A stretch of DNA of 64,000 nucleotides, taken from NCBI RefSeq assembly GCF_900105175.1, contig NZ_LT629771.1:7398622-7462621 (forward strand), given 5' to 3'. Source of the stretch: Jiangella sp. DSM 45060 (GTDB taxonomy: Bacteria; Actinomycetota; Actinomycetes; Jiangellales; Jiangellaceae). Made by a program: the position numbers and the translations under genes. Each line of letters begins with the position of its first letter. Position 1 is the first letter of the stretch. Of the stretch, positions 16,078-23,974 are shown piece after piece. The notes under the pieces are model-generated. The model was given only the letters and a program-made list of their open reading frames with translations. It had not been told where the DNA came from and did not search any database.

Positions 16078-17679
16078 TCAGTCGGCGCCGGCGACGAGCG
16101 GTTCGAGCATGACGTCGGGGTGCCGGCGCTGCACCGACGCCAGCCGCCACTTGTCCGGGAACAGCGCCAGCAGGGCGCCGTCGCGGCGCTCGGCCACCTC
16201 GACGCCGGCCTCGGCGTTCAGCACCGGCGTGCCGTCGGTGTCGGTGCGCCGGGCCAGGCCGTAGGGGAGGGAGTCGAGCGCGACCGGCACGCCGAACTCC
16301 TGGGCGAGGCGGGTCGTGGCGACCTCGAACTGCAGCGGCCCGACGGCGGCCAGGATGGGCGCGCCGTCGCCGCGGCGGTTCGAGGTGAGGATCTGGACGA
16401 CGCCCTCCTCGGCCAGTTGCTCGATGCCGCGGCGGAACTGCTTGGCCTTGCTGGTGTCGGTGGTGCGCGCGGTGACGAAGTGCTCAGGCGCGAACGACGG
16501 CATCGGCGGGAACGCGACCGGCGCGCCGTCGGCGTACAGGGTGTCGCCGACGGTGAGCGCGTTCGCGTTGACCAGGCCGACGATGTCGCCGGGGTAGGCG
16601 ATGTCGATGGTCTCGCGCTCGCGGCCGAGCATGGTGCGGGCGTACTTGGTGGCGAACGGGCGGCCGGTGGCGGCGTGGGTGACGACGGCGCCGCGCTCGA
16701 ACCGTCCGGAGCAGACCCGGACGAAGGCCAGGCGGTCGCGGTGGGCCTTGTCCATGCCGGCCTGCACCTTGAACACCAGCCCCGAGAACGGCGCGTCGAC
16801 GGGCCGCGGCGTGCCCTCGGCGTCGGGCCGTGCGGTGGGCGGCGGGGCCAGCGCGACGACGGCGTCGAGCAGCTGGCGCACCCCGACGTTCACCACGGCG
16901 GCGCCGAACAGCAGCGGCGTCGACGTGCCGGCGTGGAACGTCTCGAGGTCGAGGGTGTCGAGCAGCGACACCTCGTCGAGCGCCGTGCCCCAGGCGTCGG
17001 CGTGGCGCTCTTTCGCCTCGGCCGCCGTGAGCACCTGCTCTTCTGCGATGCGCGCGCCGCCGGGCGCCCGCTCGAACGTCGTCATGGTCTCGTCGTCGCG
17101 GTCGAGCAGCCCGTGGAACGTGCCGGCCTCGCCGACCGGCCAGTTCAGCGGCGTGGCCGTCAGCCCGATGCGCTGGTCGAGCTCGTCGACGAGCTCGAGG
17201 ACGTGCATGCCCGGCCGGTCCCACTTGTTGACGAACGTGATGACGGGGACGCCGCGGTGCCGGCACACGTCGAACAGCTTCAACGTCTGCGGCTCGAGCC
17301 CCTTGGCGGCGTCGAGCAGCATGACCGCGCAGTCGACGGCCGCCAGCACGCGGTAGGTGTCCTCGGAGAAGTCGGCGTGCCCCGGGGTGTCGAGCAGGTT
17401 GACGACGTGGCCCTGGTACTCGAACTGCAGCGCCGCCGACGTGACGGAGATGCCGCGCTCCTGCTCCATCGTCATCCAGTCGGAGATGGTGCCGCGCCGG
17501 CCCGCCTTGCCGTGCACCGCGCCGGCCTCGCCGATGACCCGTGCATGCAGCGCCAGCGCCTCGGTGAGCGTCGACTTCCCGGCGTCGGGATGGCTGATGA
17601 CGGCGAACGTCCGGCGCCGCGCCGCCTCGGCGGCGACGCCGGAGGCAGCAGCCGGCGACGCGGCGGAGACAGGGGGCAT
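16078..17679 (-). CDS. prfC: Peptide chain release factor 3
   Basis: Protein of 533 residues. GTPase motifs are visible: G1 [16 protein letters not shown]3 [14 protein letters not shown], and G4 NKWDRPG. They are followed by the domain II/III pattern of RF3 ([33 protein letters not shown]). RF3 recycles RF1/RF2 from the ribosome. The N-terminus has about 20 extra Ala/Ser-rich residues. Its promoter region (17680-17720) abuts the palindromic repeat at 17721. Confidence 0.95.
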   Translation of the reverse strand: MPPVSAASPAAASGVAAEAARRRTFAVISHPDAGKSTLTEALALHARVIGEAGAVHGKAGRRGTISDWMTMEQERGISVTSAALQFEYQGHVVNLLDTPGHADFSEDTYRVLAAVDCAVMLLDAAKGLEPQTLKLFDVCRHRGVPVITFVNKWDRPGMHVLELVDELDQRIGLTATPLNWPVGEAGTFHGLLDRDDETMTTFERAPGGARIAEEQVLTAAEAKERHADAWGTALDEVSLLDTLDLETFHAGTSTPLLFGAAVVNVGVRQLLDAVVALAPPPTARPDAEGTPRPVDAPFSGLVFKVQAGMDKAHRDRLAFVRVCSGRFERGAVVTHAATGRPFATKYARTMLGRERETIDIAYPGDIVGLVNANALTVGDTLYADGAPVAFPPMPSFAPEHFVTARTTDTSKAKQFRRGIEQLAEEGVVQILTSNRRGDGAPILAAVGPLQFEVATTRLAQEFGVPVALDSLPYGLARRTDTDGTPVLNAEAGVEVAERRDGALLALFPDKWRLASVQRRHPDVMLEPLVAGAD

Positions 17680-17720
17680 GGCGTCAATTCTAGGTGCGCC
17701 CCTCGCCCGCCCCGCCGCCC

Positions 17721-17786
17721 CGAGTTGAGCATGGAGAAATCGGCCTTCCCGGCGCTGGGAACCCCGATTTCTCCATGATCAACTCG
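17721..17786. repeat. 66-bp palindromic repeat, copy A
   Basis: Arms of 23 bp (17721-17743 and 17764-17786) match with one mismatch. The 20-base centre carries a second small inverted repeat, TTCCC-N6-GGGAA. The core of the arm reads ATGGAGAAATCGG. Copy B at 18743-18808 is the same element in the opposite orientation, and the two bracket one gene. It could also act as a terminator, but the size, nesting and duplication point to a dispersed REP-like element. Confidence 0.85.
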
Positions 17787-17801
17787 GTGCGAGGCCGGGG
17801 C

Positions 17802-17810
17802 TGTGGATAA
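17802..17810 (-). promoter_or_regulatory. Consensus DnaA box sequence
   Basis: TGTGGATAA here is the exact complement of TTATCCACA. It stands alone, 40 bases before the DUF559 gene, with no cluster of other boxes and no dnaA/dnaN genes, so this is not an origin. It may titrate DnaA, regulate the gene, or be chance. Confidence 0.35.
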
Positions 17811-17849
17811 CTTTCCGGCTGTTCGCCGTCGTCGGGTCATGATCGAGCG

Positions 17850-18800
17850 GTGCCACGTCGACCACCTGTTCCGGAGCCGTTCGGCTCGCGGCCGTTCCGC
17901 GTCCGCGACGCGACGCTCGCGGGCGTGCCGGTCGACCTGCTCGACGGGCCGCGGTTCCGGCGGCCGTTCCGGGGTGTGCGCGTTCCGGTGACGGTGCCGG
18001 ACTCACTGGTCACGAACTGCCAGGCGGCGCGGCTGGTTCTCCCTGACGAGGCCGCGTTCAGCCACGAGACCGCCGCACTGCTGTGCGATCTGCCGGTGCC
18101 GGTGTTCGACGGCGAGATCGACGTCGTCGTGCCGCCGGGCGCCGTGGTCCCGCGGCTGGCCGGCACTGATGGCCACGTCGGCCTCGACAACGCCACCGTC
18201 ATCGAGGTCCACGGCCTGCCCGTCGTCCGGCCCGAGCGGACGTTCGTCCACCTGGCGGCGTCCTGGCGGCTGGACGACCTCGTGGCGCTCGGCGACGCGA
18301 TGCTGCGGCGGTGGGCCACACCGGAACTCCTGTACGACGAAGTCGCCGGTCTTGCCCGCCGCCGCGGCATCGTCCGGGCCCGCGACGCCGTGCGGCTCAT
18401 CCGTCCCGGCGTCGATTCTCCGATGGAGACGCGTGTCCGGCTGCTCATCGTCGACGCCGGCCTGCCGTGCCCGGAGGTCGGCGTGAACGTCATCGATCAC
18501 ACCGGCACCTGGCTCGCGCGCCCCGACCTCTCCTACCCCGACCTCAAGATCGCCATCGAGTACGACGGCGACCACCACCGCACCGACCAGCGACAGTGGC
18601 AGCGCGACCGCTTCCGCGACGAGCAGCTGCGCGACGCCGGCTGGATCGTCATCCCTCTCACCGCCGACGACGTGCTGCGTCACCCGCAGCGCAGCGTCGA
18701 CCGCATCCGCCGCTACGTCCACCTCCGCTCCACCGCCTCAGTCCCGTTGATCATGGAGAAATCGGGGTTCCCAGCGCCGGGAAAGCCGATTTCTCCATGA
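17850..18800 (+). CDS. DUF559 (Vsr-like PD-(D/E)XK) protein with AbiEi-like N-terminal part
   Basis: Protein of 316 residues from GTG 17850. Residues about 15-190 resemble the AbiEi/DUF-type helical and beta region found before such nuclease domains. Residues about 190-293 form a DUF559/Vsr-like fold with D231 and E237-Y-D239 (RPDLSYPDLKIAIEYDGDHH), then a helix with W250 and a strand IVIPLTADD. These are the likely metal-binding residues. The last 18 residues (about 299-316) and the stop codon are encoded inside repeat copy B. No target or partner gene is evident. Confidence 0.8.
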   Translation: MPRRPPVPEPFGSRPFRVRDATLAGVPVDLLDGPRFRRPFRGVRVPVTVPDSLVTNCQAARLVLPDEAAFSHETAALLCDLPVPVFDGEIDVVVPPGAVVPRLAGTDGHVGLDNATVIEVHGLPVVRPERTFVHLAASWRLDDLVALGDAMLRRWATPELLYDEVAGLARRRGIVRARDAVRLIRPGVDSPMETRVRLLIVDAGLPCPEVGVNVIDHTGTWLARPDLSYPDLKIAIEYDGDHHRTDQRQWQRDRFRDEQLRDAGWIVIPLTADDVLRHPQRSVDRIRRYVHLRSTASVPLIMEKSGFPAPGKPISP

Positions 18801-18808
18801 TCAACGGG
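18743..18808. repeat. 66-bp palindromic repeat, copy B
   Basis: Arms 18743-18765 and 18786-18808 are perfect 23-bp inverted repeats around a 20-base centre with TTCCC-N6-GGGAA. The reverse complement of copy A's centre matches this centre at 19 of 20 bases, so B is an inverted copy of A. The left arm is read as the end of the DUF559 frame. Its TGA is at 18798-18800. Confidence 0.88.
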
Positions 18809-18893
18809 GAGTGGGGCGTGGGTGGCGGGATGTGGCGGTAGGTCGGCGCGATCACGCCTGGGCCGCGGCGGCCCGCCGCCGGACCATCGAAGG

Positions 18894-19490
18894 ATGAGCA
18901 GAGCGCTACTCGTCATCGACGTCCAGGAGTCGTTCCGGCAGCGGCCGAGCTGGGAGCTGATCTCCGACCCCGACATCGCCGCCAAGGCGGGCCGGCTGGT
19001 CGAGCACGCCCGCGCGCAGGGCGATCTCGTGGTGTGGGTGCTGCACACCGAGCCGGGCACCGACACCGTCTTCGACCCGGAGCGGGGCTACGTCCAGTTG
19101 CTGCCCGGCCTGGACCCGCGGCCCGGCGAGCCGGTCCTCACGAAGTCGTCGCACAACGCGTTCACGACGACGGCGCTACAGCAGCTGCTGACCGAGCGCG
19201 GCATCCGCGAGGTGGTGATCAGCGGCATCCGCACCGAGCAGTGCTGCGAGACGACGGCGCGGCTGGCGTCTGACCTGGGCTACCGGGTGACGTTCGTGCT
19301 GGACGCGACCGCGACGAACCCGATCGAGGCGCCGGACGCGCCGCCCGGGCGGAGCAACGCCGAGATCCTCGCCGACCCCCGCACGCTCGGCGTCGACGAG
19401 GTCATGGCGCGGACGGAGTACGCGCTGGCCGGCCGGTTCGCCACCGTCGTGCGGCTGGCCGACGTGGTGGGCGAGCCGGCCGCCGTCTAG
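18894..19490 (+). CDS. Isochorismatase-family cysteine hydrolase
   Basis: Protein of 198 residues from ATG 18894, with GAAGG just upstream. The catalytic triad of the family is visible as D9 (LLVIDVQESF), K84 (VLTKSSHNAF) and C117 (RTEQCCETTA). Members hydrolyse isochorismate, nicotinamide or other amides; the substrate cannot be told. It converges with the WYL-type regulator gene, 2 bases between stops. Confidence 0.9.
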   Translation: MSRALLVIDVQESFRQRPSWELISDPDIAAKAGRLVEHARAQGDLVVWVLHTEPGTDTVFDPERGYVQLLPGLDPRPGEPVLTKSSHNAFTTTALQQLLTERGIREVVISGIRTEQCCETTARLASDLGYRVTFVLDATATNPIEAPDAPPGRSNAEILADPRTLGVDEVMARTEYALAGRFATVVRLADVVGEPAAV

Positions 19491-19492
19491 AT

Positions 19493-20431
19493 CTAGTCGG
19501 CGGCGGGGACCGGGCGGAAGATCTCGCGCACGTCGCGCGGCTCGAACGTCTCGTGGGTGGGCTGGGCCGCGGACACGTGGTCGAGCTGGAACCAGCGGCC
19601 GGCGTCGGACTCACGGCTCCAGACGAGCACGAACCAGGCGCCGTGCGAGTGGGCGAACCCGAGCGGCTCGACCTGCTCGGTCAGTGCCTCCGCGTCGTCA
19701 TCGGCGGACGCGGACGCGGGCCCGGCCGCGTGGTCGAGCAGGACGACGCGGTGGTCGCGGATGGCGTCGGCGAGGACGGAGCGGACGGCGTCGTCGTGGT
19801 CGGGCTCGGGCTCGCCGGGCCGGATCCAGATGCGTTCGGCGACGGCGGTGACGTCGGCCCGGCGGTCGGGCGCCACCGCGCGCAGGACCTTGGTCGCGGC
19901 AGACGCCCCGGCGGCGGCGAACGGCTGGTCGGGCACCGCCTGCAGCCCGACGACGATGGCCAGCGCTTCATCGGGGGTGAGGCTGAGCGCCCGCTGCCCG
20001 GACTGGTCGATGACGTAGCCGCCCTGCGGCCCGCTCGACGCGCGGATCGGGACGCCGGACTGCTGCAGCGCGATGACGTCGCGCTTCACTGTGCGCGCGG
20101 ACACGCCGAGCCGCTCGGCCAGCCACGACGACGTGCGGCCCTGGCGGCCGGCCGCGTGCAGCTCGCGGGCCAGGCTGTCGAGCCGGGTGCTGCGGCTGGC
20201 CCGGCCGCCCGCCTCGCCCAGCCGGGCGTCGGACGGCGACGGACGAGCGCCGCCCGGGCCGCGCCGAGGCGCCGCCGGGGTCTCGGCCGGCCGGCGCATG
20301 CGCGGCAGGCGGGACGGTGCGTCGGTGGTGTCGTGCTGAGCCGTCGCCTGGCCCTGGCTGCCCATCGCCGGTCCTCCCCAGCCGGACGCCTTCGGCCCGG
20401 CCGCACCCCCATGATCAATCGTGTTCGTCAT
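19493..20431 (-). CDS. HTH/WYL-type transcriptional regulator with long disordered N-terminus
   Basis: Protein of up to 312 residues. The first ~78 residues are low-complexity (Pro/Gly/Arg/Ala), so the true start may be one of the inner ATGs (20365 or 20299). Residues about 80-135 form a DeoR-type helix-turn-helix (SWLAERLGVSARTVKRDV, then GVPIRASSGPQGGYVI). The rest fits a WYL-domain ligand-sensing region. It is divergent from the kinase gene at 20523. Ligand and targets are unknown. Confidence 0.8.
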   Translation of the reverse strand: MTNTIDHGGAAGPKASGWGGPAMGSQGQATAQHDTTDAPSRLPRMRRPAETPAAPRRGPGGARPSPSDARLGEAGGRASRSTRLDSLARELHAAGRQGRTSSWLAERLGVSARTVKRDVIALQQSGVPIRASSGPQGGYVIDQSGQRALSLTPDEALAIVVGLQAVPDQPFAAAGASAATKVLRAVAPDRRADVTAVAERIWIRPGEPEPDHDDAVRSVLADAIRDHRVVLLDHAAGPASASADDDAEALTEQVEPLGFAHSHGAWFVLVWSRESDAGRWFQLDHVSAAQPTHETFEPRDVREIFRPVPAAD

Positions 20432-20522
20432 AGCAAAGCACGCCGCGGCCCCGCAGGCGTGGCGCTCGCCCGGCGTGGCTTCGGAATGCCTCGTCGCGGC
20501 CCGGGTCGGTTACCGTCTATGT

Positions 20523-22145
20523 GTGGATGCGAGGCCGGCCGAACTCACCCACATCGGCCCGTACCGGGTGGTCCGCCAGCTCGGTGAGGGCGGCATGGGG
20601 GTCGTGTACTTGGCGACCGCACCTGACGGCCGCTCGGTGGCGGTCAAGACGCTGCGGCCGTGGCTCGTCGGCGGCACCGACGGCCGGCGCCGGTTCGAGC
20701 GCGAGGTCGCCACGCTGGTCCGGGTGCGCGGCGCGCGGGTCGCCGAGGTGCTCGACGCCGACATCGCGGCCGAGCCGCCGTACATCGTCACCCGGTTCGT
20801 CGACGGCACCCCGCTCAGCGCGTGGGTGTCCGAACACGGGCCGCTGGCCGCCGCCGACCTGCGCATCCTGGCCCGCGGCCTGCTCGAGGCGCTCGAGTCG
20901 GTGCACGCGGCCGGTGTCGTCCACCGCGACATCAAGCCGGGCAACGTGCTGCTGGCCGCCGGCGGGCCGGTGCTGATCGACTTCGGCATCGCGCACGCCA
21001 CCGACGACACCCGGCTCACCGCGACCGGCCTGATCTCCGGCACCCCCGGCTACTTCGCCCCCGAGACCGTCCTCGGCCGCGACCCGACGCCGGCCACCGA
21101 CGTGCACGCCTGGGCGGCCACGCTCACCTACGCCGCCACCGGCCGGGCGCCGTACGGCGGCGGCCCCGACCTCGCCGTCGTCGACCGCATCCGGCGCGGC
21201 GAGCACGACCTCACCGGCGTCGAGCCGTGGCTGGCGTCGGTGCTCGACGCCGCGTTGCACCCCGATCCCGCCCGCCGGCCCGGCGTCCCCGCCCTGATGC
21301 ACGCCATCGGCACCGGCGAGCCGCCCACCGTCACCACGCCGCCGCCCGCCGCCGAGCCGCCCACCGTCGCGGTGCCGCCCGCCCTCGACGACACCGCGCG
21401 CTTCGCGCCGGTGCCGCCGCCCCCGCTGCCGGTCACGCCCGCGCCGCCCCCGTACGTCCCGCCGACCCAGGTGCAGCCGCCGCCGCTGCCGGGCTACGAC
21501 CGCCGTCCGCGGCCGTCGCGGAAGCCGTCGCCGCTGGCGGTCCCGCCGCCGCGGCCGGGCGGCGAGTCGCTCGCGGCAGGCAGCTGGCGGTCCCGGCTGG
21601 CCATCGGCCTCGGCGGGCTGCTGCTGGTCTTCCTCATCGCGGCCGAGCCGTACGCCGGCGGCACCGTCGCCCTGGCCGTCCTGCTGACCGGCCGCATCGT
21701 CTGGCGCGTCCAGCGGCGGCTGTTCGAACGACGCGAGGCGCGCGGCGCGCAGCGCAACGACGGCGTCGTGGCGGCGCTGGCCGCACCCTGGGACATCGTC
21801 GCCGCGGCGCTGCCGTGCCTGGCGCAGCTCCTGGTGGCCGCCCTCGGCGCGCTCGTGGTCGGCGGCGCCCTGGACCTGCTGGACGTCGGCGGCGCGCGCA
21901 CGCCGTCCATCGCGGCCGCCGTCGTCGGCACCTGGCTGGTCTGGCGCGGCCCGGGCACGGTGCGCAGCCGGCACGGCATCCGGTCGATGCTCGCGCCGCT
22001 GGACCGGTCCCGTGAGGTGGCGTGGGTGGTGCTCGGCGCGCTGTTCGTCGCGGCCTGCGGGGCGGTGCTGGTGTTCGACTCGTTCGGGGGCGGCTGGTGG
22101 CCCTCGAACTTCTCGGTCGACGACCTCAGCTGGTGGGGTAGCTGA
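20523..22145 (+). CDS. Membrane Ser/Thr protein kinase with unusual multi-pass C-terminal region
   Basis: Protein of 540 residues from GTG 20523. The kinase domain (about 10-270) is complete: glycine loop GEGGMG at 21-26, K42 in VAVKTL, catalytic HRDIKPGN with D136, D153 of DFG, and GTPGYFAPE. A Pro-rich linker (about 280-345) follows. Then come about four transmembrane segments (from about 358) instead of the single helix plus PASTA repeats of PknB. No Shine-Dalgarno is obvious, so a leaderless transcript is possible. Confidence 0.9.
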   Translation: MDARPAELTHIGPYRVVRQLGEGGMGVVYLATAPDGRSVAVKTLRPWLVGGTDGRRRFEREVATLVRVRGARVAEVLDADIAAEPPYIVTRFVDGTPLSAWVSEHGPLAAADLRILARGLLEALESVHAAGVVHRDIKPGNVLLAAGGPVLIDFGIAHATDDTRLTATGLISGTPGYFAPETVLGRDPTPATDVHAWAATLTYAATGRAPYGGGPDLAVVDRIRRGEHDLTGVEPWLASVLDAALHPDPARRPGVPALMHAIGTGEPPTVTTPPPAAEPPTVAVPPALDDTARFAPVPPPPLPVTPAPPPYVPPTQVQPPPLPGYDRRPRPSRKPSPLAVPPPRPGGESLAAGSWRSRLAIGLGGLLLVFLIAAEPYAGGTVALAVLLTGRIVWRVQRRLFERREARGAQRNDGVVAALAAPWDIVAAALPCLAQLLVAALGALVVGGALDLLDVGGARTPSIAAAVVGTWLVWRGPGTVRSRHGIRSMLAPLDRSREVAWVVLGALFVAACGAVLVFDSFGGGWWPSNFSVDDLSWWGS

Positions 22146-22171
22146 AGATCCACTGACGAAATGGGCGAGCG

Positions 22172-22185
22172 TGTGACGCGTCACA
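22172..22185. promoter_or_regulatory. 14-bp perfect palindrome upstream of the Pit operon
   Basis: TGTGACGCGTCACA is fully symmetric. It resembles a CRP/FNR half-site pair (TGTGA...TCACA) but with a 4-base rather than a 6-base spacer. It lies 5 bases before the PHO-box-like repeats and 55 bases before the DUF47 gene, so it is a second candidate operator for that operon. Confidence 0.4.
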
Positions 22186-22189
22186 GAGT

Positions 22190-22222
22190 GTTCACCGTTT
22201 AGCATTCGACCGTTCGCCTACG
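22190..22222 (+). promoter_or_regulatory. PHO-box-like direct repeats upstream of DUF47-pit
   Basis: Three consecutive 11-base units begin at 22190, 22201 and 22212: GTTCACCGTTT, AGCATTCGACC, GTTCGCCTACG. The first and third match the PhoP direct-repeat unit (GTTCACC) of actinomycetes and are spaced by exactly two units. The site is 18 bases before the DUF47 start. Confidence 0.5.
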
Positions 22223-22239
22223 TCCGACAGAGGAGTTTC

Positions 22240-22851
22240 GTGCGCTTTTCTCCGCGAGACAACGCCTTCTTCGACCTGTTCGAAGCCGACGCGCGCAATT
22301 TGCGCGACGGCGTGCGGCTGTTGTCCGAGGCGCTCGCGTCCGACGCCGACCGTGCCGACCTCGCGGTCCGGCTCAAGGAGGTCGAGCACCAGGGCGACGA
22401 GCACACCCACGACATCATCCGGCGCGTCAACTCCACCTTCGTGACCCCGTTCGACCGCGAGGACATCTACCGGCTCTCCAGCGCCCTCGACGACGTGCTC
22501 GACGACGTCGACGCCGCGCTGGACCTCATGGTGCTGTACCGCGTCGGCGAACTCCCGTCCGGCGTGGGCGACCTCGTCGACGTCCTGGCCCGCGCGGCCG
22601 AGCTGACCGCCGAGGCGATGCCGCGGCTGCGGACGCCGTCTGAGCTGACCGACTACTGGATCGAGGTCAACCGGCTGGAGAACCAGGCCGACCAGGACTA
22701 CCGGCGGCTGCTCGCCCGCATCTTCTCCGGCGAGTACGACGCGCTGACGGTGCACAAACTCAAGGACGTCGTCGACACCCTGGAATCGGCTGTCGACGGC
22801 TTCGAGACGGTGGCCAACATCGTCGAGCAGATCGCCATCAAGGAGTCGTGA
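22240..22851 (+). CDS. DUF47 family (PhoU-like) phosphate-transport accessory protein
   Basis: Protein of 203 residues from GTG 22240, preceded by AGGAG. It is all helical, with the PhoU-like acidic motif EVEHQGDEHTHDI at about 47-59 and a second one, EVNRLENQADQDYRR, at about 145-159. These are probable metal sites. DUF47 proteins modulate Pit-type transporters. It is 4 bases upstream of the pit gene and clearly in an operon with it. Confidence 0.92.
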   Translation: MRFSPRDNAFFDLFEADARNLRDGVRLLSEALASDADRADLAVRLKEVEHQGDEHTHDIIRRVNSTFVTPFDREDIYRLSSALDDVLDDVDAALDLMVLYRVGELPSGVGDLVDVLARAAELTAEAMPRLRTPSELTDYWIEVNRLENQADQDYRRLLARIFSGEYDALTVHKLKDVVDTLESAVDGFETVANIVEQIAIKES

Positions 22852-22855
22852 GCGG

Positions 22856-23863
22856 GTGGAGCTCGCGCTCATCCTGACGGTGATCGTCGTCGCGTTGTCG
22901 TTCGACTACACCAACGGGTTCCACGACGCCGCCAACGCCATCGCCACGTCGGTGTCGACCCGGGCGCTCACGCCGCGCGCGGCCCTGCTCATGGCCGCGT
23001 CGATGAACCTCGTCGGCGCGTTCCTCGGCACCGGCGTCGCGCAGACCGTCGGCGCCGGCATCATCGAGGCGCCCGAGGGCGACAGCGGGCTGCTGGTAGT
23101 TCTCGCGGCGCTGGTCGGGGCGATCGTCTGGAACCTCATCACGTGGTGGTTCGGCCTGCCGTCGTCGTCGTCGCACGCGCTGATCGGCGGGCTGGTCGGC
23201 GCGGCCATCGCGTCGGCCAACACCGTCAAGTGGAACGGCATCCTCGACAAGGTCGTCATCCCGATGGTGCTGTCGCCGATCGTCGGGTTCGCGCTGGCGT
23301 TCCTGGTGATGACGGCGATCCAGTGGATCTTCCGCCGGTCCAACCCGGGCCGGGTCAACCGCGGCTTCCGGCTGGCGCAGACGTTCAGCGCCGCCGCCAT
23401 GGCGCTCGGCCACGGCCTGCAGGACGCGCAGAAGACCATGGGCGTCATCACGCTGGCGCTGGTGGTCGGCGGATACCAGGCCGGCTTCGACGTCCAGTGG
23501 TGGGTCATCGTGCTGGCGGCGACGGCGCTCGCGGCGGGCACGTACGCGGGCGGCTGGCGGATCATGCGGACTCTGGGCCGGCGCATCGTGCACCTCGACC
23601 CGCCGATGGGCTTCGCCGCCGAGTCGGTGGCGGCCGGTGTCCTCTACACGACGGCGTTCGCCTACCACGCGCCGATCTCGACCACCCAGACCATCACCTC
23701 CGCCGTCATCGGCGTCGGTTCGACGAAGCGGCTGTCGGCCGTGCGGTGGGGCGTCGCCGGGAACATCGTCACCGCCTGGGTGCTCACCATCCCGATGGCC
23801 GGTCTCGCGGCGGCGCTCAGCTATGGCCTGCTGCACCTCGTGCCTGGACTCAGCTCGCTCTGA
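22856..23863 (+). CDS. pit: Inorganic phosphate transporter, Pit/PHO-4 family
   Basis: Protein of 335 residues from GTG 22856. It has about ten transmembrane helices. The duplicated PHO-4 motif is visible as FDYTNGFHDAANAIATSVSTRAL near the N-terminus and again as AHGLQDAQ-like ALGHGLQDAQKTMGVI in the second half. It imports metal-phosphate by proton symport with low affinity. It pairs with DUF47. Having PHO-box-like repeats before a Pit gene is less usual than before Pst. Confidence 0.95.
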   Translation: MELALILTVIVVALSFDYTNGFHDAANAIATSVSTRALTPRAALLMAASMNLVGAFLGTGVAQTVGAGIIEAPEGDSGLLVVLAALVGAIVWNLITWWFGLPSSSSHALIGGLVGAAIASANTVKWNGILDKVVIPMVLSPIVGFALAFLVMTAIQWIFRRSNPGRVNRGFRLAQTFSAAAMALGHGLQDAQKTMGVITLALVVGGYQAGFDVQWWVIVLAATALAAGTYAGGWRIMRTLGRRIVHLDPPMGFAAESVAAGVLYTTAFAYHAPISTTQTITSAVIGVGSTKRLSAVRWGVAGNIVTAWVLTIPMAGLAAALSYGLLHLVPGLSSL

Positions 23864-23925
23864 GCGGCGCCCCGGCGGCGTCCGGGTCTTGACAGGCCGG
23901 AGTGATCACCGACAGACTCGTCCGC

Positions 23926-23939
23926 GGTAAGCGCTTTCC
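23926..23939. promoter_or_regulatory. LacI-family-like operator upstream of the secreted multidomain gene
   Basis: GGTAAGCGCTTTCC is a near-palindrome with the perfect core AAGCGCTT (23929-23936). That core is typical of LacI/GalR-family sugar regulators. It lies 36 bases before the start of the ThuA/sugar-dehydrogenase gene. TTGACA at 23889-23894 could be the -35 of the same promoter. No lacI gene is in the window. Confidence 0.45.
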
Positions 23940-23974
23940 GAATCGTCCTCACCCCCGCATGGACGGAGTCCCGA

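Noticed and set aside
17802-17810. Chromosomal origin of replication
   Set aside because: Only a single DnaA box is present, with no dnaA, dnaN or AT-rich unwinding region nearby.
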